Source of the DNA: Thiobacillus denitrificans
Lineage (GTDB): Bacteria > Pseudomonadota > Gammaproteobacteria > Burkholderiales > Thiobacillaceae
Length of the DNA stretch: 64,000 bases
Assembly (NCBI GenBank): GCA_002343685.1
Contig: DDRS01000009.1
Coordinates: 79,151-143,150, forward strand
Reading direction: 5' to 3'
The position numbers and the translations under genes are program-made. Below are positions 33,668-42,510 of the stretch, one piece after another (position 1 is the first letter of the stretch; each line of letters starts with the position of its first letter). Under the pieces are notes generated by a model. The model did no database searches, was not told the origin of the DNA, and worked only from the letters and a program-made list of their open reading frames with translations.

Positions 33668-34465
33668 TCACCACTTCACCACGTGCACGTTGTTGAGCGT
33701 GCGGCCCAAGAAGCGTTCGCCGATGGTCTGGAAGCGCAGCGGCACGTCGGTGACGTAGAAATCGTAGCGCGGCTGGGCGTGGCTGGGGTTGGCGAGATGC
33801 TTCTCTGCCAGGACGGCCGCGACCTGTTCAGCCATGGCTTCGGCGGAATCGACCAGTGCGACCTCGTCGCCGACCACCTGGCGCAGCAGCGGCTTCAGCA
33901 GCGGGTAATGCGTGCAGCCGAGAACCAGGGTGTCGATGTGCTCGGCCAGAAGAGGCTTCAGGTAGTCCTGTGCCGCCAATCGCGTGACTTCGTGGTCGAG
34001 CCAGCCTTCCTCCACCAGCGGCACGAACAGCGCGCAGGCCTGCGAATGGATGCGCGAGTCGGGCGCGTAGTCGTGGATGGCGCGCGCATAGGCGTTGCTG
34101 TTGATGGTGGTGGGGGTGCCGATGACGCCGATCTTCCTGCCGCCGCGCGCCGACACCGCACCGGCGTCGATGACGTCGAGCACCGGCACCGGCGACAGGT
34201 CCTTGACCACCTGAGCCGCCACCGCAGCCATGGTGTTGCAGGCGATGACCAGCAGCTTGACGTCCTTTTCCAGCAGGAACTGCGCGATCTGGGTGGTGAA
34301 GTGGGCAATGGTCTCGACCGACTTCACGCCGTAGGGCACGCGCGCGGTGTCGCCGAAGTAGACGATATTCTCGTAGGGCAGGCGCTCCATCAGGGCGCGC
34401 ACCACGGTCAGGCCGCCGATGCCGGAATCGAATACGCCAATGGGGGAATGTGCATTCGTGGACAT
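33668..34465 (-). CDS. murI: Glutamate racemase
   Basis: A 265-residue enzyme that makes D-glutamate for peptidoglycan. The two catalytic cysteines are in VIACNTMAAV and LGCTHYPLL; the N-terminal GVFDSGIGGLTVV is diagnostic. The ATG at 34465 gives the usual length; an alternative ATG at 34477 adds four residues. It diverges from the CDF transporter gene. Confidence 0.95.
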   Translation of the reverse strand: MSTNAHSPIGVFDSGIGGLTVVRALMERLPYENIVYFGDTARVPYGVKSVETIAHFTTQIAQFLLEKDVKLLVIACNTMAAVAAQVVKDLSPVPVLDVIDAGAVSARGGRKIGVIGTPTTINSNAYARAIHDYAPDSRIHSQACALFVPLVEEGWLDHEVTRLAAQDYLKPLLAEHIDTLVLGCTHYPLLKPLLRQVVGDEVALVDSAEAMAEQVAAVLAEKHLANPSHAQPRYDFYVTDVPLRFQTIGERFLGRTLNNVHVVKW

Positions 34466-34533
34466 GGGTGGCAGCATGACGGGATGAAAACACACGCATT
34501 CTACCTTCAGGGCCGCCTGTGGCGGCATCCGGC

Positions 34534-35148
34534 ATGAGCGGCTGCGCTTGCGATTCGGCGGGCGACGCGCCGCCGCCCGATCCAGGCTACCGGCGTGCGC
34601 TGTGGATTGCACTGGTGCTGAACGCGCTGATGTTCGGCGTCGAAATCGTTGCCAGCCTGGTGGCACAGTCGGTGTCGCTACTGGCTGACGCGGTCGATTT
34701 CCTCGGCGACGCGGGCAACTACGGCGTGGCGCTGTTCGTCCTCGGCCTGGCGCCGGTGTGGCGTTCGCGTACCGCGCTGTGGAAAGGATGGCTGATGGTC
34801 GGCTACGGTGTGTTCGTGCTCGGCAAGTCGGCCTGGCAGTGGTCGGCGGGCGTGGTGCCGGAACCGTTCATCATGGGTTGGGTGAGCCTGTTGGCGCTGG
34901 CGATCAACGTCGGTGTCGCCGCGCTGCTGTATGCGTATCGCCAGGGCGACGCGCAGGCGCGCTCGGTGTGGCTGTGTTCGCGCAACGACGCGCTGGGCAA
35001 CCTGGCGGTGATGGGAGCGGCAGCTGGGGTGTGGGTGACCGCACATGGTTGGCCGGATATCGCGGTGGCGCTGGTGCTGGCGGGGTTGGCGTTGAGTTCG
35101 GGCGCGTCGGTTATCCGGCATGCGCAGCGCGAGTTGCGCGTGAATTAA
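34534..35148 (+). CDS. Cation diffusion facilitator-type transporter (short)
   Basis: A 204-residue protein with about six membrane segments. It has the CDF-like ADAVDFLGDAGNYGVALFVL (cf. HxxxD metal site, here with Asp only) and SRNDALGNLAVMGAA, but lacks the C-terminal cytoplasmic domain. The first His of the usual HMLTD site is absent, so ion specificity may differ. The short N-terminus has two Cys (GCACDS) that could bind metal. The start is ATG 34534; a GTG at 34519 is an alternative. Confidence 0.8.
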   Translation: MSGCACDSAGDAPPPDPGYRRALWIALVLNALMFGVEIVASLVAQSVSLLADAVDFLGDAGNYGVALFVLGLAPVWRSRTALWKGWLMVGYGVFVLGKSAWQWSAGVVPEPFIMGWVSLLALAINVGVAALLYAYRQGDAQARSVWLCSRNDALGNLAVMGAAAGVWVTAHGWPDIAVALVLAGLALSSGASVIRHAQRELRVN

Positions 35149-35177
35149 AACAGCGTCAAGCAGGAATTACAGGCGGT

Positions 35178-36236
35178 CTAAACTATTTCCTGGCGCGCCA
35201 GGGCCCACGCGACATGCTCGCGCACCAGTTCGGACGGGTGTGCGAGTTGTGCAGCAAGCGCAGCTTTGATTTCAGGCGAAGCGGGCGCGTTGCCCAGCGC
35301 GACGGCGATATTGCGCAGCCAGCGTTCATGCCCGATGCGGCGGATAGCCGAGCCGGCCAGACGGTCGTTGAAGTCCATCTCGCTCCAGGTGAACAGTTCG
35401 ACCAGCCGCGCGCTGTCGAGCCCGTTCCTGACGCCGAAGTCAGGCAGCGCGGCGGTCTGCGCAAAGCGGTTCCACGGGCATACCAGTTGGCAGTCGTCGC
35501 AGCCATAGATGCGGTTGCCGATGAGCGGACGCAGCTCGGGAGGAATGCTGCCTTTCAGCTCGATGGTGAGATAGGAAATGCAGCGCCGTGCGTCGAGCGA
35601 ATAGGGCGCGACGATGGCCTGCGTGGGGCAGATGTCGATGCAGGCCTGGCAGGTGCCACAGTGCTCGGCTTCCGGCACATCCACCGGCAGCGGCAGGTCG
35701 GTATAGATCTCGCCGAGGAAGAACCACGAGCCGTGCTGCCGGTTCAGCAACAGGGTGTGCTTGCCGCGCCAGCCGAGGCCGGATTTCGTGGCGAGTTCGA
35801 CTTCCATCACCGGCGCGCTGTCGGTGAAGACCCGGAAATGATGGTCGCCGATTTCTACGCTGATCTTTTCGGCCAGGCTTTGCAGCCGGTTGCGCAACAC
35901 CTTGTGGTAGTCGCGGCCCAGCGCATAGCGGGAGATGTAGGCGGCGGCGGCATCATCCAGCACCGCATGCGGATCGAGGGCGTCGGGCGGAAAATAATCC
36001 AGCCGCGCGCTGATGATGCGCACGGTGCCGGGTACCAGTTCGGCCGGGCGGCTGCGCTTCGTGCCGTGCGCCGCCATATAATCCATCTCGCCATGAAAGC
36101 CCCGATCCAGCCATGCCTGCAAGCCTGCCTCCGCGGCGCTCAGCTCGCCGTCCGCAATGCCCACCGCGGCAAAGCCGAGCTCGCGCCCCCATTGCTTGAT
36201 TTGCTGCGCCAGTCGAGTTAAATCCTGCTCATGCAT
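35178..36236 (-). CDS. queG: Epoxyqueuosine reductase QueG
   Basis: A 352-residue cobalamin-dependent reductase for the last step of queuosine tRNA modification. It has two 4Fe-4S motifs, CGTCQACIDICPTQAI (about residues 188-203) and CDDCQLVCPWNRFA (about 238-251), and C-terminal HEAT-like repeats. The ATG at 36236 overlaps the tsaE start head-to-head: the hexamer ATGCAT (36231-36236) is the start codon on both strands. Confidence 0.94.
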   Translation of the reverse strand: MHEQDLTRLAQQIKQWGRELGFAAVGIADGELSAAEAGLQAWLDRGFHGEMDYMAAHGTKRSRPAELVPGTVRIISARLDYFPPDALDPHAVLDDAAAAYISRYALGRDYHKVLRNRLQSLAEKISVEIGDHHFRVFTDSAPVMEVELATKSGLGWRGKHTLLLNRQHGSWFFLGEIYTDLPLPVDVPEAEHCGTCQACIDICPTQAIVAPYSLDARRCISYLTIELKGSIPPELRPLIGNRIYGCDDCQLVCPWNRFAQTAALPDFGVRNGLDSARLVELFTWSEMDFNDRLAGSAIRRIGHERWLRNIAVALGNAPASPEIKAALAAQLAHPSELVREHVAWALARQEIV

Positions 36237-36716
36237 AAGACCGATGATACCGTGCACTGCCGTCGCCATCTGGCCGACGAGACTGCGACGCTGGCATTCG
36301 GCGCGCAGTTGGCGCAGGGAATGACGGCAGGGCTGACTTTTTATCTGGAAGGCGATCTCGGTGCGGGCAAGACGACACTGGTGCGCGGGGTGCTGCGCGC
36401 GCTGGGTTATGGCGGTCGGGTGAAGAGTCCGACCTATACGCTGGTAGAAAGCTACAACCTGCCTACATTTGAACTGTATCATTTTGATCTATATCGTATG
36501 CATGATCCGCGCGAGTGGCTTGACGCCGGATTTCGCGACGTGAGCGATGGCCGGGTGGTCAGCTTGATCGAATGGCCGGACAAGGCCGCCGGCTGGTTGC
36601 CTGCCCCGGATGTGGTCATCCGGTTGACAATCGCCGACGATGCGCGCGAAATTGAATGTGAAGCGGCGAGCCCGCGTGGCGCCCACTATCTGGAGACATG
36701 TTGCACGCCTTGTTGA
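36231..36716 (+). CDS. tsaE: tRNA threonylcarbamoyladenosine biosynthesis protein TsaE
   Basis: A 161-residue P-loop ATPase: EGDLGAGKTTLVRGVLRALG (Walker A about residues 40-48), SPTYTLVESY, HFDLYR and IEWPD. It works with TsaB/TsaD in t6A synthesis at ANN-decoding tRNAs. It overlaps the amidase gene by 19 nt, as in the common queG/tsaE-amiC-mutL-miaA arrangement. Confidence 0.94.
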   Translation: MHKTDDTVHCRRHLADETATLAFGAQLAQGMTAGLTFYLEGDLGAGKTTLVRGVLRALGYGGRVKSPTYTLVESYNLPTFELYHFDLYRMHDPREWLDAGFRDVSDGRVVSLIEWPDKAAGWLPAPDVVIRLTIADDAREIECEAASPRGAHYLETCCTPC

Positions 36717-37906
36717 GAATTTTCCTGTTGTGCGGTTTGCTTGCGTCGGGCTGGGCCCAGGCGCTGCAACTCAGCGCCACCCGTCTGTGGCCGTCGTCCG
36801 ACTACACGCGGATCACCCTGGAGGCGCCACAACCGGTCGCGTACAAATACTTCATGCTGTCGAACCCGCAGCGGCTGGTGGTCGATCTTGAGGGCGTGGA
36901 GGCGGGTGCGGCGCTTGACGCGCTGGCCGGACAACTCAGCCCGGACGATCCCTACATCGGCGCGATCCGCGTGGGACTCAACCGCCCGGGGGTGATGCGT
37001 CTGGTGCTGGACCTGAAAACAGCCGTCAAGCCTTCCGTATTCCAGCTGCAGCCGCTGGGACAGTATGCGCATCGTCTGGTGGTGGATATCTACCCGGCCC
37101 AGGCGGGTGATACGGTGGCAAGCGACCCGGCCGCGACCTCGCAGCCTGCAGTGGCCACGCCAGCCAAACCGGAAGTGCCACAATACACGCGACTGATCAC
37201 GGTGGCGGTCGATGCCGGCCATGGCGGCGAGGATCCCGGTGCCAGCGGGGCGAACGGCTCGCACGAGAAGGACATCACACTGGCGCTGGCCAAGAAGCTC
37301 AAACAGAAAATCGACGCCCAGGAAAATATGCATGCCGTCCTGATCCGCGACGGCGATTATTTCGTGCCGCTCGGGCAGCGGGTCGTCAAGGCGCGTGCGC
37401 TGAAGGCCGACCTGTTCATGTCGATCCATGCCGATGCCTTCATCAAGCCGCACGCGCGTGGCTCGTCGGTGTTTGCCCTGTCCGAGAATGGCGCGACCTC
37501 GGTCGCCGCGCGCTGGCTGGCCAAGCGCGAAAACGACGCGGACCTGATCGGCGGCGTCAACGTCGACGTCAAGGATCCCTTCCTCAAGCGCACGCTCATC
37601 GATCTGTCGCAGACCGCCACCATCAACGACAGCCTGAAACTGGGGCGGGCGGTGCTGAAGGAAATCGGCGGCGTCAATACGCTGCACAAGGGCGAGGTGG
37701 AGCAGGCGGGCTTTGCCGTGCTGAAGGCGCCCGACATTCCTTCGATCCTGATCGAGACCGCGTTCATCTCCAACCCTGAAGAAGAAAAACGCCTCAACGA
37801 CCCCGGCTACCAGGACAAGCTGGTGGATGCCATCGTCGATGGCGTCAAGGATTACTTCGCCAAGCATCCGTTGACTGCGCCGTCGCGGCTGACGCGCAAC
37901 CCATGA
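36698..37906 (+). CDS. N-acetylmuramoyl-L-alanine amidase (AmiC type)
   Basis: A 402-residue periplasmic amidase: signal peptide (MLHALLRIFLLCGLLASGWA), AMIN domain (about residues 25-130) for septal targeting, linker, and an Amidase_3 catalytic domain from about 165 with VAVDAGHGGEDPGASG, FMSIHADAF and LIETAFISNPEEE zinc/catalytic blocks. It splits daughter-cell peptidoglycan, normally switched on by EnvC/NlpD activators. It is in the tsaE-amiC-hemerythrin-mutL run. Confidence 0.93.
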   Translation: MLHALLRIFLLCGLLASGWAQALQLSATRLWPSSDYTRITLEAPQPVAYKYFMLSNPQRLVVDLEGVEAGAALDALAGQLSPDDPYIGAIRVGLNRPGVMRLVLDLKTAVKPSVFQLQPLGQYAHRLVVDIYPAQAGDTVASDPAATSQPAVATPAKPEVPQYTRLITVAVDAGHGGEDPGASGANGSHEKDITLALAKKLKQKIDAQENMHAVLIRDGDYFVPLGQRVVKARALKADLFMSIHADAFIKPHARGSSVFALSENGATSVAARWLAKRENDADLIGGVNVDVKDPFLKRTLIDLSQTATINDSLKLGRAVLKEIGGVNTLHKGEVEQAGFAVLKAPDIPSILIETAFISNPEEEKRLNDPGYQDKLVDAIVDGVKDYFAKHPLTAPSRLTRNP

Positions 37907-38442
37907 CCGTGAGCCTGCTCGGTGCGGCGGCCCCTGGATTCGACCGGCCGCTCGATGTGCTGGAAGCGTGTCATGGCCGCATAGCCCGGCAGTGCGATAC
38001 CCTCGGCAAACTGCTGGCGCATCTGCCGGCACATGGTGCGGATGCCCAGGCACAGCAGGCGGCGGGCGCGATCCTGACCTATTTCGATACGGCTGCGGTG
38101 CATCACCACGACGACGAGGAGCGCAACCTGTTTCCGCTGCTCGAACAGGCCGGTGCGCCGGGCGCCTGCGATCTGGTCGAAACCCTGACCCTGGAACACG
38201 ACGAACTGGCGCTGTTGTGGCGACGGCTGCGCGGACAGCTGCAGCAGATCGAAGCCGGCTCGACCGCTGCGCTGGATGAGGCGTTGACGCATCGTTTCGT
38301 CGCACTCAATCGCAGCCATCTCGAATTCGAGAACACCCATGTGCTACCGTTGGCACGGCAGGTTCTGGACGCTGCCGCCATCGAGCGTCTGGGGCGTGCC
38401 ATGGCTGCCCGGCGGGGTATCGCGTTCGCGGGCTCGCTATGA
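37903..38442 (+). CDS. Hemerythrin-like (HHE) domain protein
   Basis: A 179-residue four-helix protein with the diiron ligands in order: His in LEACHGRI, HHHDDEERNLFP, LEHDELALLW and the HLEFENTHVLP pair near residue 140. It probably senses or binds O2, NO or iron. It overlaps the amidase and mutL by 4 nt each, an insertion into the usual amiC-mutL junction. Confidence 0.9.
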   Translation: MTVSLLGAAAPGFDRPLDVLEACHGRIARQCDTLGKLLAHLPAHGADAQAQQAAGAILTYFDTAAVHHHDDEERNLFPLLEQAGAPGACDLVETLTLEHDELALLWRRLRGQLQQIEAGSTAALDEALTHRFVALNRSHLEFENTHVLPLARQVLDAAAIERLGRAMAARRGIAFAGSL

Positions 38443-40205
38443 CCATCCGCGTTCTGCCCGATGTGCTGATTTCGCAGATCGCAGCCGGCGAGGTAGTCGA
38501 ACGTCCGGCCGCGGCGCTCAAGGAGATTCTTGAAAACAGCCTCGATGCCGGGGCCACCGACATCCAGATCGATCTGGAACAGGGCGGCATCAAGCGCATT
38601 CGTGTTGCCGACAACGGCGGCGGCATCGCGCACGATGAATTGGCGCTTGCCTTGACCCGTCATGCCACCAGCAAGATCGCCAGCCTGGCCGACCTGGAGC
38701 AGGTCGCGAGTCTGGGGTTCCGCGGCGAGGCCCTGGCATCGATTGCCGCCATTGCGCGGGTTCAGCTCACCAGCCGTAGTGCAGATGCGGAGCACGCCTG
38801 GGCGGTACAGGCTGAAGGCGGCCGCCTCGACGTACCGGCACCCGCCGCGCGCGCCACAGGCACCACGATCGACATCCAGGACCTGTTTTTCAGCACCCCG
38901 GCGCGGCGCAAGTTCCTCAAGACCGAAGCCACCGAATACGCCCATTGCGCCGAGACCGTGCGGCGGTTGGCCCTGGCGAACCCGCAGGTGTCATTCACGC
39001 TGATCCACAACGGCCGGACACAGCTGCGTCTCAATGCCGAGCCGGCCTCTGCGCGAGTCCGGCAGGTGCTGGGCGAGGCGTTCGAGCAGAACAGCATCGC
39101 AGTCGAGGCCGCGGCCGGCGTGCTGCGGGTGTCCGGCTGGGTGATCCGTCCCAGCGCCGCCACGGGCAGCCGCGACAGCCAGCATGTGTTCGTCAATGGC
39201 CGCTATGTGCGCGACAAGCTGATCGTCCACGCGCTGAAGGAGGCTTACCGCGACGTCCTGCATCACCAGTTGAATCCGGCGTATTGCCTGTTCATCGAAC
39301 TGCCGCCGGATCTGGTCGACGTCAACGTACACCCGGCCAAGACCGAGATCCGGTTCCGCGACAGCCGCGGCGTGCACCAGTTCCTGTTCCATGCGGTCGA
39401 GCGCCTGCTGTCGGCGCCGGTGGCGGCGGATGCCGCCGTGGCCGCAGCCCGACCGTCGCAGACTTCCCCGCAGCCGGGCTGGGTCGCGCCCCGGCAAACG
39501 GCAATGCCGCTGCAGGTGAACGAAGCGATGGCGTTCTATGCGCCTTTGGACCGGGGGGGCCGGGCGCAGGATTCGGAGGTGGTACCGTCGATGCGTCTCG
39601 TGCCGGATGACGGGGCCGATGCGCCGCCGCTCGGCTATGCGCTGGCCCAACTGCACGGCGTGTACGTGCTGGCGCAGAACGCGCAGGGGATGGTGCTGGT
39701 CGACATGCACGCCGCGCATGAACGCGTCGTCTACGAAAAACTCAAGACCGCGCTGGATGCGCGCGCCGTGCCGGCGCAAACCCTGCTGATCCCGGTCGCA
39801 CTGACGGTCGATGCCCGCGACGTGGCGGAAATCAGCCCGCATCTGGACCAGCTGGCCGGGATCGGCTTCGAGCTGTCGGTGACATCGCCCACCTCGGTGG
39901 CGGTGCGTTCGGTGCCGTGGTTGCTGAAGGACGCCGATCCGGTCGAACTAACCCGCGCGGTGCTGGCCGAGGTCGCCGAATTCGGCGTGGCGCGTCTGCT
40001 CGCCGAGCGGCGTAACGAATTGCTGGCGACACTCGCCTGCCACGGTGCGGTGCGCGCCAACCGCCGCCTGACGTTGCCCGAGATGAACGCGCTGCTACGT
40101 GAAATGGAGGCCACCGAACGGGCCGGGCAGTGCAACCATGGCCGTCCGACCTGGTTTCAGGTCAGCCTCGAGGAACTCGACGCCATGTTCATGCGCGGTC
40201 GTTGA
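38439..40205 (+). CDS. mutL: DNA mismatch repair protein MutL (endonuclease type)
   Basis: A 588-residue MutL. The N-terminal GHKL ATPase has EILENSLDAGATDI, VADNGGGI and GFRGEAL. The C-terminal domain has DMHAAHERVVYE (about residues 422-433), a DQHA-X2-E-X4-E endonuclease motif with Gln to Met, plus ACHGAVRAN and QCNHGRPT. This indicates a nicking MutL rather than the MutH-dependent E. coli type. A TTGATT/TATATA promoter for the next gene overlaps its stop. Confidence 0.94.
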   Translation: MTIRVLPDVLISQIAAGEVVERPAAALKEILENSLDAGATDIQIDLEQGGIKRIRVADNGGGIAHDELALALTRHATSKIASLADLEQVASLGFRGEALASIAAIARVQLTSRSADAEHAWAVQAEGGRLDVPAPAARATGTTIDIQDLFFSTPARRKFLKTEATEYAHCAETVRRLALANPQVSFTLIHNGRTQLRLNAEPASARVRQVLGEAFEQNSIAVEAAAGVLRVSGWVIRPSAATGSRDSQHVFVNGRYVRDKLIVHALKEAYRDVLHHQLNPAYCLFIELPPDLVDVNVHPAKTEIRFRDSRGVHQFLFHAVERLLSAPVAADAAVAAARPSQTSPQPGWVAPRQTAMPLQVNEAMAFYAPLDRGGRAQDSEVVPSMRLVPDDGADAPPLGYALAQLHGVYVLAQNAQGMVLVDMHAAHERVVYEKLKTALDARAVPAQTLLIPVALTVDARDVAEISPHLDQLAGIGFELSVTSPTSVAVRSVPWLLKDADPVELTRAVLAEVAEFGVARLLAERRNELLATLACHGAVRANRRLTLPEMNALLREMEATERAGQCNHGRPTWFQVSLEELDAMFMRGR

Positions 40206-40229
40206 TTTTGCGACTGGCGCATTTATATA
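40202..40229 (+). promoter_or_regulatory. Promoter of the S24-like gene
   Basis: TTGATT (40202-40207) and TATATA (40224-40229) with a 16-bp spacer span the mutL stop codon. The downstream leader is about 32 nt. Confidence 0.5.
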
Positions 40230-40267
40230 TAAGCTTTGGCTAATTAATTTGGCGAAGCGAGCCCATC

Positions 40268-40630
40268 ATGAACGAACGTACCGAACGCAAAACCATTCCC
40301 ATCCAGGAGGTCAACGAGGCCAGTAACTGTGCCAGCGCCGAACCCTACGCGTTGATGGTGCTGGGCGATTCGATGATGCCGGAATTCGAGGAAGGCGAGA
40401 TCATCGTGGTCGAGCCGTCCGGCTTGGTCAGGGACGGCTCCTATGTGGTGGCCTTCGTGAACGAGGAATACATCTTCCGACAGATCGTGAAGCGGGACGA
40501 CGGCTGGATGCTGAAGCCGCTCAACCCCCTGTACGAGAACATTCCGGTTGCCGATATCGACGTCGCCAAAGGCGTGGTGATCATGAAGAAACGGCCCGGC
40601 AGACGGAGAGAACAAAAAAGATACATATGA
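40268..40630 (+). CDS. Stand-alone S24/LexA-type peptidase-fold protein
   Basis: A 120-residue protein consisting only of the LexA/UmuD C-terminal fold: LMVLGDSMMPEFEEGEIIVVEP carries the nucleophile Ser (about residue 37) and VRDGSYVVAFVNEEYIFRQIVK the region of the catalytic Lys. When aligned with LexA (EVTVKRL), the Lys position reads Arg (EYIFRQI), with Lys four residues later. There is no HTH domain and no Ala-Gly cleavage linker. It could be a non-proteolytic S24 domain or a co-protease. It is followed by the 40777 gene, which has its own promoter. Confidence 0.8.
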   Translation: MNERTERKTIPIQEVNEASNCASAEPYALMVLGDSMMPEFEEGEIIVVEPSGLVRDGSYVVAFVNEEYIFRQIVKRDDGWMLKPLNPLYENIPVADIDVAKGVVIMKKRPGRRREQKRYI

Positions 40631-40711
40631 TTTGCCGATTCGTAGGGCCAACTCGACCGGACGTCATTATCAGAAATAATGATCGATGCATTCAAAAATT
40701 AAATAAATTAG

Positions 40712-40739
40712 TTGACTAATTTACTCAGGTATATAGACT
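40712..40739 (+). promoter_or_regulatory. Promoter of the 151-residue protein gene
   Basis: TTGACT (40712-40717) and TAGACT (40734-40739) are 16 bp apart within an AT-rich stretch; an overlapping TATAGA starts at 40732. The leader is about 32 nt with GACAGGAG before the ATG at 40777. Confidence 0.5.
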
Positions 40740-40776
40740 GGGGGTGTAGTTCAACCCTTCTGACAGGAGATAAACC

Positions 40777-41232
40777 ATGAGTGGATTGATCGCTAATTTT
40801 CCGACCGACGGTATCGTGACAGTCAACCGGGTGGTTCTGAAACCGGAATACACGGTGGACGACTTGCAGGAACGGGTGGCGTTTTTGTGTGAGAACGTCA
40901 AAACCTACCATTCCGATACCGGTTTCGTCGGCGGTTTCGTCGCCTTGAATTCCGGCCAGGTGTCGAACGAAGGCTCGACCATCGGCCAGGCTGTCGAAAG
41001 CCCGATGAAAGGCAAGGAAGCCTTGATCGTGACGTTCTGGACCACGTTCGAAAACCACGAGAGGTCGCATCGTTCCGAAACCTTCCAGCCGCTGTTCCAG
41101 AAAGTGCTGGATCTTTGTGAAAACGGCAACGAAGAGATCGCCTACGAAATGCTATGGTCCGGCAAGGCCTACGGCCCGGAAGAAATCGAGGCGGCGCGCA
41201 GGGCCAAGACGCAGTACGCGCACGCGGCCTGA
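40777..41232 (+). CDS. Conserved-looking 151-residue protein of unknown function
   Basis: I do not recognise the family. The protein starts MSGLIANFPTDGIVTVNRVV and has a central glycine-rich stretch (TGFVGGFVALNSG). EALIVTFWTTFENHERSHRSETFQ resembles the strand-helix with paired His of dimeric alpha/beta-barrel (ABM-like) proteins, followed by an acidic helix. ACAGGAG precedes the ATG, there is its own promoter and a strong terminator follows, so it is an independent, probably well-expressed gene. The S24-like gene lies 147 nt upstream. Confidence 0.75.
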   Translation: MSGLIANFPTDGIVTVNRVVLKPEYTVDDLQERVAFLCENVKTYHSDTGFVGGFVALNSGQVSNEGSTIGQAVESPMKGKEALIVTFWTTFENHERSHRSETFQPLFQKVLDLCENGNEEIAYEMLWSGKAYGPEEIEAARRAKTQYAHAA

Positions 41233-41252
41233 CGTCTCGGGCATTGGCAGTC

Positions 41253-41285
41253 AAGCGGCAGGGGAAACCCTGCCGCTTTATTTAT
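41253..41285 (+). terminator. Strong intrinsic terminator after the 151-residue protein gene
   Basis: AAGCGGCAGGG (41253-41263) and CCCTGCCGCTT (41268-41278) make a perfect 11-bp stem with a GAAA tetraloop, followed by TATTTAT. It separates this gene from the convergent aldolase gene. Confidence 0.9.
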
Positions 41286-41328
41286 GGCCGTTCTGCCGGG
41301 CCTGACTTACGCGGCCAAGTGGCCGGGA

Positions 41329-42351
41329 TCAGGCCGTACTTTCCATGGCGCGCGCGTATTGTCCGTCACGGGCCAGGCCATTGAGGTTGCAACGTTTGAG
41401 CAGCGCCTGTTGCGCGGCGGCGACCCGGTCTTCCCGACCTTGCCAGGCGGCCAGCACCGGCGCCTGCAGTGCCCGTCCATAGGAAAAGCTGACCTGCCAC
41501 GGTTGCGGCCCCAGCGCATTCATGGCATTGAGATGTTCGGTCGCGTCTTCCGCGCTCTGCCCGCCGGACAGGAACACGATCCCCGGCACCGCGGCCGGCA
41601 CATAGCGCCTGAGGCAGCGTAGCGTAGCTTCGGCCACCGCCTCGACGCCAGCCTGGTGTGCACACTTCTTGCCGGCGATCACCATGTTCGGTTTCAGCAG
41701 CATCCCCTCGAACAGCACCCCATGGGCGTCGAGTTCGGCGAACACGGCCTGCAGCGCCTGTGCCGTCACCGCCTCGCAGCGTTCGATGCCGTGGGCGCCG
41801 TCCATCAGTACTTCCGGTTCGACGATCGGCACCAGCCCGGCCTCCTGGCACAGCGCGGCATATCGCGCCAACGCGTGGGCATTGGCGCGGAGGCCGAAAG
41901 CAGACGGGATAGCACGTTCGTCGATCTCGATCACGGCCCGCCACTTCGCGAACTGCGCGCCCAGCTGCTTGTATTCGGCGAGTCGGTCGCGCAGCCCGTC
42001 CAGTCCCTCGGTCACCTTCTCGCCGGGGTGGCCTGCCAGCGCCTTGGCACCCTGGTCGACCTTGATGCCCGGGACGATGCCGCGGTCTGCCAGCAGCCTG
42101 GGGAAGGGAATGCCGTCGCGGGTGCGCTGGCGCAGAGTTTCATCGAACAAAATGACGCCGCCAAGGGTGCGTTCGATCCCTTCGGCGGTGAACAGGATTT
42201 CACGGTAGCGTCGGCGATTCTCCTCGGTGGACTCCACCTGGATCGAATCGAAGCGCTTCTTGATGGTGGGGTTGCTTTCGTCTGCTGCCAGCACGCCTTT
42301 CTGCTTCGCGACGATGGCGTTCGCCACGGATCTGAGTTCGTCGGTATTCAT
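41329..42351 (-). CDS. Fructose-bisphosphate aldolase class I
   Basis: A 340-residue class I (Schiff-base) aldolase of the eukaryote-like type. KGVLAADESNPTIKKRF lies near residues 18-34, AKWRAVIEI near 136, and the Schiff-base lysine is in GMLLKPNMV (about 223). It interconverts fructose 1,6-bisphosphate with triose phosphates in glycolysis, gluconeogenesis or the Calvin cycle. It is monocistronic. With the PPi-PFK at 50511 it suggests a reversible upper glycolysis. Confidence 0.94.
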   Translation of the reverse strand: MNTDELRSVANAIVAKQKGVLAADESNPTIKKRFDSIQVESTEENRRRYREILFTAEGIERTLGGVILFDETLRQRTRDGIPFPRLLADRGIVPGIKVDQGAKALAGHPGEKVTEGLDGLRDRLAEYKQLGAQFAKWRAVIEIDERAIPSAFGLRANAHALARYAALCQEAGLVPIVEPEVLMDGAHGIERCEAVTAQALQAVFAELDAHGVLFEGMLLKPNMVIAGKKCAHQAGVEAVAEATLRCLRRYVPAAVPGIVFLSGGQSAEDATEHLNAMNALGPQPWQVSFSYGRALQAPVLAAWQGREDRVAAAQQALLKRCNLNGLARDGQYARAMESTA

Positions 42352-42510
42352 GGACTACGGCCCTCCGGATTGGATAAGCGCATCGGATTTCAGCAGGACG
42401 CAACGCCTGCTGTCTCTATACTGTAGACCTTAAATTGCGGCGCTTCGTGTTGGACTCCCTGCGAGTAAGGGACCCGCTGCAGCCGGGAAGCTGGGGGATA
42501 ATCGCTTCCC

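Noticed and set aside
40268..40630. LexA or phage repressor
   Set aside because: No helix-turn-helix and no cleavage linker; only the C-terminal fold is encoded.
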